Positions 1 to 6,813 of a stretch of 11,247 nt of DNA are shown here, in pieces (the first letter of the stretch is position 1; each line of letters opens with the position of its first letter). The notes beneath the pieces were generated by a model. It was not told the DNA's origin. It ran no database searches and was given only the letters and a program-made list of their open reading frames with translations. A program made the translations under genes and the position numbers. The stretch comes from Treponema sp. (lineage in GTDB: Bacteria > Spirochaetota > Spirochaetia > Treponematales > Treponemataceae), in contig JAGARY010000433.1 in NCBI GenBank assembly GCA_017622055.1, positions 1-11,247 on the forward strand, written 5' to 3'.

Positions 1-1
1 A

Positions 2-1162
2 AACTCTTTTGGTGAATATGAAATTGTTGGTATTAATACATGGAAATTATACAATCGTCAAGACACAAATTTTGCAGTTCCAGTTTCAACTATCAAAAAA
101 TTTATAGATGATGCACTCAATGGAACAAAATCATTTGAAATTGACAGAGACAGCATAATCATTGAAAGATCAGAAAAAATGCATAAAGTATTAAACAAAT
201 TCGATGTTTCTTTTGATGAAATTGTTGATTTCATTTCTATTGATTATGTAGCAACTGAAGGTGAAAAAATATTCAAACAAGCTTCAAATCAAGCTAGCAT
301 GGGAAATATCAAAACTTTAAATACTTATTTACAATATTCTCCAATTCTAAGTATTAAATATTCCATAGGTTGGCACTTGGTAACAGAATACCACAAAAAC
401 GAAGTGAATTATGACAGAAGTAAAAAATCTTCGGTAAAAGAAAGTGAACTACCACAAATTAATAAACCTATTCAATATGAAGGCGAAGATATTTGGTTTA
501 CAAGACTTTACAACGGAGCTTCAAGACGTACTAGCCAAGTAGATTGGATTTTTTCAAATGGTGGATGGCAAATTTTAAAATTCACAAATGGTGCTGCAAA
601 AAAGAGTGATAGAATAAGCAGAGAAGATACATCTGATTCTATGAATACAGAACGTAGAAATCAAAAACAAAATAAACTTCAACTTTCAACACCATTTTTT
701 ATGCAAATTAGTTATGGGAAAAATTTATTTAATACAAGTCAAATAAATACTATGTTTAACCATGTGGCTGAAATAAATATAAAATGTAATAATTTTCTTT
801 CTCTAAATGCATCCACAGAAATATTAGAAACAATGTGTTTTATAACACAAAATGGAACACGATCTAATGTAATACATAGCATAACACCTACAATTGGAGT
901 ACAAGGACAACTTCCATTATTTTATGCAAAAATTATTTTTATGCCTTACCAAAGTATAAATGCTGGAGTTGAAATTACTAATTTAAACACACCACAAGTA
1001 GAATTTATTGTAACTGGAAAGATAGGTGCAAAATTCTTTTTAACATTTGCAAACAATAACTTTGGATTTTTTGTTGATTCAAATATAGCTATTAAATTAG
1101 GATTTACAGAATTTAGAGCAATAAATTCCCCACTTTCTTTATCTTTAGGTATTGCATTTTAA
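2..1162 (+). CDS. Trypsin-like (S1/HtrA-type) serine protease with C-terminal barrel-like domain, 5'-truncated
   Basis: The reading frame is open from the window edge to TAA at 1162, giving 386 visible residues. The gene therefore starts outside the window, and the first in-frame Met at 179 is internal. Residues 1-40 (NSFGEYEIVGINTW, then NFAVPVSTIKKFI) match the last strands of HtrA/DegP-type trypsin folds, which normally follow the GNSGSPL catalytic-serine loop. That serine should lie just upstream of the window. A polar middle region follows, with a W-rich stretch (DWIFSNGGWQILKF, about residues 181-194) and a Lys/Arg/Asp-rich linker. The last ~155 residues alternate polar and hydrophobic positions and end in SLSLGIAF, the terminal-Phe pattern of outer-membrane barrels. 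The protease assignment is fairly secure. The barrel is an inference from pattern, and a secreted beta-rich domain is an alternative. The gene ends in front of two stem-loops and faces ackA. Confidence 0.75.
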   Translation, partial: NSFGEYEIVGINTWKLYNRQDTNFAVPVSTIKKFIDDALNGTKSFEIDRDSIIIERSEKMHKVLNKFDVSFDEIVDFISIDYVATEGEKIFKQASNQASMGNIKTLNTYLQYSPILSIKYSIGWHLVTEYHKNEVNYDRSKKSSVKESELPQINKPIQYEGEDIWFTRLYNGASRRTSQVDWIFSNGGWQILKFTNGAAKKSDRISREDTSDSMNTERRNQKQNKLQLSTPFFMQISYGKNLFNTSQINTMFNHVAEINIKCNNFLSLNASTEILETMCFITQNGTRSNVIHSITPTIGVQGQLPLFYAKIIFMPYQSINAGVEITNLNTPQVEFIVTGKIGAKFFLTFANNNFGFFVDSNIAIKLGFTEFRAINSPLSLSLGIAF

Positions 1163-1170
1163 GTAAAAAC

Positions 1171-1225
1171 AGGTAGTCAAGGCACATTTCATTCAATCCT
1201 TGACTCACCTTTATTTTGGTTTTTC
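1171..1225 (+). terminator. Stem-loop terminator candidate after the protease gene
   Basis: AGGT plus AGTCAAGG (1171-1182) pairs with CCTTGACT plus ACCT (1198-1210) with one bulged C and a 15-nt loop. A T-rich stretch follows (TTATTTTGGTTTTT). It begins 8 bases after the protease stop. The GTCAAGGCAC...CCTTGACTC core recurs upstream of ackA, so it may be a dispersed element serving as terminator. Confidence 0.55.
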
Positions 1226-1247
1226 AAACCTTATAAAAAAACTAAAC

Positions 1248-1299
1248 AAAAATGGGCTGTCCAATAACTACAAAATATTATTGGGCAGCCCATTTTTTT
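1248..1299. terminator. Bidirectional rho-independent terminator between convergent genes
   Basis: ATGGGCTGTCCAATAA (1252-1267) pairs with TTATTGGGCAGCCCAT (1278-1293). This is a 16-bp stem with one G-U pair and a 10-nt loop. It is flanked by an A-run on the left and seven Ts on the right (1293-1299), so a U-tract follows the stem on either strand. It fits termination of both the protease gene (+) and ackA (-). Confidence 0.85.
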
Positions 1300-1329
1300 G
1301 CATTGTAATCTTTAATTTTTCAACTAATT

Positions 1330-2667
1330 TTATTTACAATCTTTTGCAAGAATTTTTGCAATGTTAGGACGTTTTACTAAATCGCCTTTTAAGCCTTCTT
1401 CACGTGCTTTGTTTACATAATCTGGACTTTGGAAGCTGTATGTAAAGTTTGTGTGAACATCGTAAGTTCCTTTCATCAATGCATAAGCGTCTTCTGTCAT
1501 AACAAGTTCTTCGTCTGTTGGAATTACAAAAATCTTTGTTTTTGAATCATCTGCGTGAATGTAAGTTTCTGCGTTTCCTGTAAAAGACCATTGGTTTCTT
1601 TCTGGGTCAATTTTAATTCCGTAGTTTTCTAATCCAGAACAAACTTTTTCACGAATAATTGGACCACGTTCACCAACTCCTGCTGTCCAAACAATTGCAT
1701 CAACATGACCAAGTTCTGCCATATATTGACCAATATATTTTTTAATTCTTAAAGCTTCCATTTCTATACAAAGCTTAGATTTTTCATCACCTTCGCTAGC
1801 AGCAATTTCAATATCACGACGATCTGCATATTTTTCTGTAATTCCCAAACATCCTGATTTTTTGTTTAAAGCAGTGTCCATTTCGTCTGCAGACATTCCA
1901 GTTTTACGCATAATGTAGAATGGAAGAGCTGGGTCTAAATCACCAGAACGAGTTCCCATTACAAGACCTTCAAGTGGAGTAATTCCCATTGATGTGTCAT
2001 AACATTTTCCATTTTTAACAGCACACATAGAAGCACCGTTTCCAATGTGACAAATGATGATGTTTGTATCTTTTGGATCTTTTCCTAATAAAACAGAAGC
2101 ACGTTTTGCTGTGTACAAGAAAGAAGTTCCGTGGAATCCATAGCGACGTGCACCATATTTTTCGTACCATTCGCGAGGAATTGCATACATAAATGTTTCT
2201 TCTGGCATTGTTTGGTGCCAAGCTGTATCCATAATTGCTGCATGTGGAACATTTGGTAAAACTTTTTGAGCAGCTTCAATACCCATAATATTTGCAGGCA
2301 TGTGAAGAGGTCCCAAATCAATTACAGAACGGAAAGTATCTAAAACTTCTGGAGTAATTAAAACAGATTTTGTAAATTTGTCTCCACCATGTAAAACTCT
2401 GTGACCTACAGCACCAATTTGGCTCATATCAGAAATAACACCAACTTCTTTGTCTGTAATTTCTTTCATAATAAGTTCGATTGCTTCTTTGTGAGTTGGA
2501 CATGGACTTTCCAATTCAATTTTTTGACCTTTAGCTTTGTGTGTAATGCAAGAACCTTCAATTCCAATGCGTTCTACAACACCATTTGCCATAACTTCTT
2601 TGTTATCCCAATCGTAAACTTGATATTTAGCAGAAGATGAACCACAGTTCAAAGTTAAAATAACCAT
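1330..2667 (-). CDS. ackA: Acetate kinase
   Basis: Cytosolic enzyme (ASKHA fold) that interconverts acetate + ATP and acetyl phosphate + ADP. It normally works with phosphotransacetylase to gain ATP during fermentation. The 445-residue protein shows the family signatures in order: LNCGSSS with Asn7; GHRVLHGG with Arg90; His122; MDTAWHQ with Asp147; YGFHGTS with His179; the GNGAS phosphate loop (209-213); MGTRSGDLDP with Arg240; and IPTDEELV with Glu386. These correspond to the known acetate kinase catalytic and substrate residues. Typical AckA proteins are about 400 residues; this one carries an extra C-terminal tail (about 400-445, Tyr- and Lys-rich). I recall treponemal AckA being of similar length. 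The start is supported by AAGGGG at 2676-2681 (minus strand), 8 nt from ATG. No pta gene is adjacent. Confidence 0.97.
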   Translation of the reverse strand: MVILTLNCGSSSAKYQVYDWDNKEVMANGVVERIGIEGSCITHKAKGQKIELESPCPTHKEAIELIMKEITDKEVGVISDMSQIGAVGHRVLHGGDKFTKSVLITPEVLDTFRSVIDLGPLHMPANIMGIEAAQKVLPNVPHAAIMDTAWHQTMPEETFMYAIPREWYEKYGARRYGFHGTSFLYTAKRASVLLGKDPKDTNIIICHIGNGASMCAVKNGKCYDTSMGITPLEGLVMGTRSGDLDPALPFYIMRKTGMSADEMDTALNKKSGCLGITEKYADRRDIEIAASEGDEKSKLCIEMEALRIKKYIGQYMAELGHVDAIVWTAGVGERGPIIREKVCSGLENYGIKIDPERNQWSFTGNAETYIHADDSKTKIFVIPTDEELVMTEDAYALMKGTYDVHTNFTYSFQSPDYVNKAREEGLKGDLVKRPNIAKILAKDCK

Positions 2668-2675
2668 AAAAAATG

Positions 2676-2681
2676 CCCCTT
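2676..2681 (-). promoter_or_regulatory. Ribosome binding site of ackA
   Basis: On the minus strand this reads AAGGGG, 8 nt before the ATG at 2667. It fixes the ackA start. Confidence 0.7.
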
Positions 2682-2729
2682 ATTATTTTGAAAAATTAAT
2701 TATTTTTTACATTTTTTACTGGCGGAAAG

Positions 2730-2764
2730 CGTATTAAATGCGGATTAGGCCAGAGTTTAATACG
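2730..2764. repeat. Inverted repeat A in the ackA upstream region
   Basis: CGTATTAAA (2730-2738) is the exact reverse complement of TTTAATACG (2756-2764), giving a 9-bp stem with a 17-nt loop. On the minus strand, TTAAAC (2755-2760) and TAATAC (2731-2736) are 18 nt apart and could be a weak promoter for ackA. The same TTTAATAC arm can instead pair with GTATTAAA at 2818-2825. Confidence 0.6.
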
Positions 2765-2765
2765 T

Positions 2766-2810
2766 ACGGTCAAGGCACGCTCTGCTCAAGGCCTTGACTC
2801 GTCCGTTTTT
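2766..2810 (+). repeat. Inverted repeat B: GTCAAGGC hairpin with T tail
   Basis: GTCAAGGC (2769-2776) pairs with GCCTTGAC (2791-2798). ACG (2766-2768) with CGT (2804-2806) extends the stem across a small bulge, and a T-run ends at 2810. It has the shape of a plus-strand terminator, but no plus-strand gene ends here; both neighbouring genes run on the minus strand. It shares its core with the hairpin at 1175-1206. Confidence 0.55.
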
Positions 2811-2830
2811 AGGGTTTGTATTAAACCCTA
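2810..2830. repeat. Inverted repeat C: TAGGGTTT palindrome
   Basis: TAGGGTTT (2810-2817) and AAACCCTA (2823-2830) form an 8-bp perfect palindrome around a 5-nt centre. It overlaps the GTATTAAA at 2818-2825 that can pair with the arm at 2756-2763. It could belong to the 3' end of the lipoprotein transcript, a leader of ackA, or an operator; the sequence does not decide. Confidence 0.5.
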
Positions 2831-2902
2831 AATAGAAATGAATATTTTAAGTATATTCCAATTTGAAAGGTTTTTCAATGAAAAGCAAAAAAAATAGTAA
2901 TT

Positions 2903-3325
2903 TTATTTTCTTACGTATTCAGCAAAATATGTGTAATATCCATTTTCAACTGTAAATTCTTTTTTAGCATCTTCTAAAGAATCACAATATGTTTTTCCAC
3001 CAGCATCAGAATCTTTGTATGCATTAGAAAATTCACATGAAATTTCTGTTAGATTTTTGTAGCAAATTGCATTAAATTTTGTTTTGTTTTCTAAAGAATA
3101 AAAGATGTAATCATTTGTGATTTCTTCTATTGCACCTGTAAAGCCAAAACCCCAACCGCCATCATCGTAAACAACTGTCGTTTCGGAAATTGAATAACCA
3201 TCTACGGACTGACTTTTCCATTCTCCAAAAATAGAAGCGGATTTTGGTTCAGAACAAGAAACAAAAACACCAACAAACATAGCAAATGCTATGACCAAAA
3301 GAGAAAATTTAAATTTTTTAAACAT
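2903..3325 (-). CDS. Small predicted lipoprotein, unknown function
   Basis: A 140-residue protein with a clear lipoprotein signal: a Lys-rich start (MFKKFKF), a hydrophobic core and FVSC with the lipidated Cys at 24, a relaxed spirochaetal lipobox. The mature part opens with IFGEWKSQ and contains a Gly/Trp-rich DDGGWGFGF segment and three further Cys. It looks like a short beta-rich domain of the kind found in small lipocalin-like bacterial lipoproteins, but I do not recognise a family. The start is supported by GAGG (3331-3334, minus strand) 5 nt before ATG. A short hairpin (AAAGAAC 3335-3341 with GTTCTTT 3354-3360) lies directly upstream of and against this ribosome site. It runs in the same direction as ackA but is 235 bp away, with three inverted repeats between, so a shared operon is uncertain. 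Confidence 0.8.
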   Translation of the reverse strand: MFKKFKFSLLVIAFAMFVGVFVSCSEPKSASIFGEWKSQSVDGYSISETTVVYDDGGWGFGFTGAIEEITNDYIFYSLENKTKFNAICYKNLTEISCEFSNAYKDSDAGGKTYCDSLEDAKKEFTVENGYYTYFAEYVRK

Positions 3326-3802
3326 ATTTTCCTCAAAGAACCGAAATTGCGCAGTTCTTTAAAATTAAGATTATTTTTCATACGAAAAATATTGGGGCTT
3401 TTTGCCACCTGCGTACCAAAGTTTCCGGGCTCCAAACTGAATCTACAAACCTTCCCAAAATCTAAAAAAAATCAATTTCAGTGGTTGAAAACTGTAAATT
3501 GTAAGCATTTGTTACCGTTGCGCACTCAGCTTGTGATTTTCACACAATTCCATTGAAATACACGAATGTAGTTTATTTAGAATGAATAAAAAATGCAACT
3601 ATATATTAATAGTTTTGTTTTAAGATTATGCCCCCTGTTAACATTTTTATTTACAAGAAATCTTCCAAATTATCATAAGGAATTGTAACCATTTTACATT
3701 TTGTTTTTTAATGATATTATAGACAAAATGACAAATCTTGTGTTTATGCAACTTTAAAATACAAAATCTGTCAAAAAAAGTATTATTGGAGGCGATGTTT
3801 AT
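3326..3802. other. Divergent intergenic region, 477 bp
   Basis: It separates two divergently transcribed lipoprotein genes. Apart from the hairpin next to the minus-strand ribosome site and the plus-strand promoter at 3693-3720, I see no gene, RNA fold or repeat I can name. A slightly GC-richer patch at about 3394-3435 stands out against the A/T-rich surroundings without a recognisable identity. The short plus-strand reading frame at 3347-3556 has no ribosome site and reads like noise. Confidence 0.6.
3693..3720 (+). promoter_or_regulatory. Predicted sigma-70-type promoter of the M16 peptidase gene
   Basis: TTTACA (3693-3698) and TATTAT (3715-3720) are separated by 16 nt. Transcription would start near 3727, leaving a leader of about 75 nt. 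The gene's ribosome site GGAGG is at 3788-3792, 10 nt before the ATG. The assignment rests on consensus resemblance in an AT-rich region. Confidence 0.5.
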
Positions 3803-6676
3803 ATGAAAAACATCAAGAAAAAGTTTACGAAAAAACTGATTACAGTTTTTTTATCTGTATTTTTTGTGTTTAGTACAATTTCAGTTGTAGCTTGTGGTTC
3901 TACAAAAGTTGAAAGTACTGTACAAGGCACAAAATTAAAATCAAATGACAAAATTAAAACAGGCGTTTTAGAAAACGGAATGAACTATTATGTTCTTGAA
4001 AACAAAATTCCGGCAAACAGAATTTTTATGCGTCTTGTTGTAAAAGTTGGTTCAAATGTTGAAGAAGAAAATGAACAAGGTGTAGCTCACTTTATTGAAC
4101 ACCTTTGTTTTAACGGAACTGAAAATTTTGAAAAAAATGATATTGTTCATTATTTTGAAAAAATTGGTATGAATTTTGGTTCTGATGTAAACGCTTACAC
4201 TTCTTTTGAACAAACAGTTTATATGCTTGAATGTCCAGCTGATGATCCAGAAATGTTTAAAACTTCTATGCAAATTCTTTGTGATTGGGCACATGCAGTT
4301 ACTTTTGATTCCGAAGAATTGGAAAAAGAAAGAGGCGTTGTAATTGAAGAATGGCGCACAAGAGAACAAGGAATTCAAGGTCGTTTATCAAATTTCCAAG
4401 TTAACAGTATTTTAAAAGATTCAAGACATTCAGAAAGACTTCCAATTGGTAAACCAGAAATTATAAAAAACATTACAAGAGAAGAAGTTATTGATTTTTA
4501 TAAAAAATGGTATCGTCCAGAAATTATGTCTGTAGTTGTAGTTGGAGATAAAAACGTTTCTGAACTTGAAAAAGTTGTAAAAGAAACAATGGGAAAAATT
4601 CCTGCATCAGAAAAACCAATTTCTGTTCCAAAATACAATGTTCCTGTTCAAACAGAAAAATCAATTGCAAGATTTAGTGATAAGGAACAAAAATATCCTT
4701 TAGTTTATTTCTTCCAACAAAAAACAGAAAATCTTTCTTGTTCAACAGAAGAAGTTTTAAAAGAAAATCTTACATGTGGAATTGCAAATTTAATTGTAAA
4801 TGCAAGACTTTCTGAAATCTCTTTAAAACCAGAAGCACCTTGGCTTGAAGCTGTAATGTTCCAACAAAGTTTGTCTAACGAAGGCGTTTTTAACTGCATT
4901 GGATTTGTTCCAAAAGCAAATATGTATGACGTAGCTATAAAAACTCTTTTTGATGAATACGACAGATTTTTAACATTTGGTGTAACAGAAAGTGAACTTG
5001 AAAGAACAAAGCAGGCATATTTTGCAAGCATTGAACAAAATTACAAAAATAAAGATAAAACTCTTTCTAATGATTATGTAAATTCAATTGTTGGGCAAAT
5101 TTTAAATGATAACACATCTTTGTCTCCAGAAGATGCTTACAAATTGCAAACAAAACTTCTTGCAGAAATCACTTTGGATGATATTAAAACAGTTTCAAAC
5201 AAATATTTTTCTGATCGTGGTACAATTTGTAACATAATTCTTCCAGAAGGAGAAAAATCTGTTCCTTCAGACAAAGAAATTATGAACATTTGGACAAGTT
5301 ATAAAAATACTGAAATTTCAGCTTACCAAGAATCTGTTTCTGAAAAACCTTTGTTAGAAAAACCTGCAAAAAAAGCAAAAATCAAATCAACAAAAAAAGT
5401 AAAAGAACTTGATGCCACTGAATATGTTTTAGAAAACGGAATTAGAATTATTACTAAAAAAACTGATTTCAAAAAAAATCTTGTGCAAATGAGTGCAAAC
5501 AGTAAAGGTGGAACGTTTTATATAGAAGAAAAGGATTTTCCTTCGGCTGTTTACGCAACTTCTTATGCCACACTTTCGGGCTATGGTGATGTTTCTTTTA
5601 CAGATTTACAAAAAAAATTAACTGGAAAAACAGTAAATTTTAATTCTGCAATTAACAACACTACCGAAGGAATTTATGGTTCATCTTCTAATGAAGATTT
5701 TGAAATTTTGCTTCAACTTACAAATTTGGCTTTTACACAACCACGTTTTACAGATGAAGGTTGGAACTATGTAATGGCAAATGCTAGTCAAATGGCTCAA
5801 AATTACGGAAGTCAACCAGGTGATATTTTTAACGCAAAAATTAGAGAAATTCTTTACAAAAACAACATTAGAACTTCTGCTTTAACTCCTGAATTTGTTT
5901 CTAAAATAAACAAAGAAACTTCTGAAAGAATTTACAAAGAAAGATTTGCAAATCCTGCAGATTTTACATTTACATTTGTTGGTGATTTTAATGAAAAACA
6001 ATTGCTTGATTTGTGTTGTTATTATCTTGGAAATCTTCCTACAACAAATAAAAAAGAAGAAACAAAATATATTTACTTCCCATTCCCAGAAGGAAAACCT
6101 GCAGAAACTGTTCATAAAGGGCAAGATAACTTAGGTTCTGTATTTATGAGTTTTGGGGGAGAACTTCCTACTGCAAAAGATATGGAAAGTGGATTTAAAG
6201 AAGCTCAGTTGTTTTATCAATTAGCTAATATTTTGGACATAAAACTTAGAGAAAACATTCGCGAAGATAAAAGCGGAACTTATGGTGTTTCTGTTTCTTC
6301 CGAACTAAGCGGATACCCTGAACGTTATTATTATTTGAACATTTATTTTGATTGTGAACCAGAACGCCAAGATGAACTTAAACAAGCTGTTCTTGATACA
6401 ATTAACGATTTGAAAAATAATAAGATTTCGGAAGACGAAGTTACAAAATTAAAAGAATCTTATGTTCGCAACAAAGAAACAAATCTTTTTGAAAACGACT
6501 GGTGGATTTATCGTCTTGAAGCAGCGTTAGTATTTACTTATGAACCACTTACAATTGCAAAAGATTCAACAACAGTGCCTTCTTGGATTACTGCCGAAGA
6601 AATTCAAAATCAGGCAAATAAATATTTGAACACAGATAATTTTGTAACAGTTTTCTTAAAACCTGATTTAAAATAA
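3803..6676 (+). CDS. M16 (pitrilysin/insulinase) zinc peptidase, PqqL-like lipoprotein
   Basis: A 957-residue two-half M16 metallopeptidase expected to degrade peptides in the periplasm or at the envelope. The signal peptide (MKNIKKKFTKK, hydrophobic core) ends in SVVAC, so Cys31 is probably lipidated. The active half begins near residue 50 (TGVLENGMNYYVLEN) and holds the inverted zinc motif HFIEH: His96, catalytic Glu99, His100. The downstream ERGVVIEEW (Glu176 to Glu183) supplies the third zinc ligand; by alignment to pitrilysin that is Glu183. The second half starts near 540 (YVLENGIRII), lacks HxxEH as usual, and carries REDKSGTY with the Arg820/Tyr827 pair that binds the substrate end in M16 enzymes. 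The length fits the ~930-residue PqqL-like subgroup. The gene seems to be alone after its promoter. The native substrate is unknown. Confidence 0.92.
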   Translation: MKNIKKKFTKKLITVFLSVFFVFSTISVVACGSTKVESTVQGTKLKSNDKIKTGVLENGMNYYVLENKIPANRIFMRLVVKVGSNVEEENEQGVAHFIEHLCFNGTENFEKNDIVHYFEKIGMNFGSDVNAYTSFEQTVYMLECPADDPEMFKTSMQILCDWAHAVTFDSEELEKERGVVIEEWRTREQGIQGRLSNFQVNSILKDSRHSERLPIGKPEIIKNITREEVIDFYKKWYRPEIMSVVVVGDKNVSELEKVVKETMGKIPASEKPISVPKYNVPVQTEKSIARFSDKEQKYPLVYFFQQKTENLSCSTEEVLKENLTCGIANLIVNARLSEISLKPEAPWLEAVMFQQSLSNEGVFNCIGFVPKANMYDVAIKTLFDEYDRFLTFGVTESELERTKQAYFASIEQNYKNKDKTLSNDYVNSIVGQILNDNTSLSPEDAYKLQTKLLAEITLDDIKTVSNKYFSDRGTICNIILPEGEKSVPSDKEIMNIWTSYKNTEISAYQESVSEKPLLEKPAKKAKIKSTKKVKELDATEYVLENGIRIITKKTDFKKNLVQMSANSKGGTFYIEEKDFPSAVYATSYATLSGYGDVSFTDLQKKLTGKTVNFNSAINNTTEGIYGSSSNEDFEILLQLTNLAFTQPRFTDEGWNYVMANASQMAQNYGSQPGDIFNAKIREILYKNNIRTSALTPEFVSKINKETSERIYKERFANPADFTFTFVGDFNEKQLLDLCCYYLGNLPTTNKKEETKYIYFPFPEGKPAETVHKGQDNLGSVFMSFGGELPTAKDMESGFKEAQLFYQLANILDIKLRENIREDKSGTYGVSVSSELSGYPERYYYLNIYFDCEPERQDELKQAVLDTINDLKNNKISEDEVTKLKESYVRNKETNLFENDWWIYRLEAALVFTYEPLTIAKDSTTVPSWITAEEIQNQANKYLNTDNFVTVFLKPDLK

Positions 6677-6709
6677 TTACAAAATATGGTAAATTGTTTT
6701 TGAGTAAAA

Positions 6710-6780
6710 GAGCTTGCCGCATCAAGTGCGGCAATGACAAGGCGAATGCGGCCCGACCTGCCGAATGGCAGGGACCGCCC
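6710..6780. repeat. GC-rich palindromic intergenic repeat between the M16 gene and aroC
   Basis: Two stem-loops follow each other. TTGCCGCA (6714-6721) pairs with TGCGGCAA (6727-6734) over a 5-nt loop. CCTGCC (6757-6762) pairs with GGCAGG (6767-6772) over GAAT, with GCGG (6748-6751) and CCGC (6775-6778) able to extend it. Neither has a T-run, so they look more like a REP-type repeat than a terminator. Read on the minus strand the first begins TTGTCATTGCCGCA, the same opening as the element at 8081. The block is much richer in G+C than the flanking genes. Confidence 0.65.
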
Positions 6781-6813
6781 AAAAAACTAAAAACAAGAGG
6801 TTGAGCTAAAGTT

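Noticed and set aside
179..1162. Met at 179 as the start of the first gene
   Set aside because: The frame is open from base 2, and the upstream residues encode recognisable trypsin-fold strands (GINTW, NFAVPVST). The Met is internal.
3347..3556. Plus-strand 69-residue reading frame in the divergent gap
   Set aside because: No ribosome site, no recognisable composition or domain, and it overlaps the minus-strand leader region.
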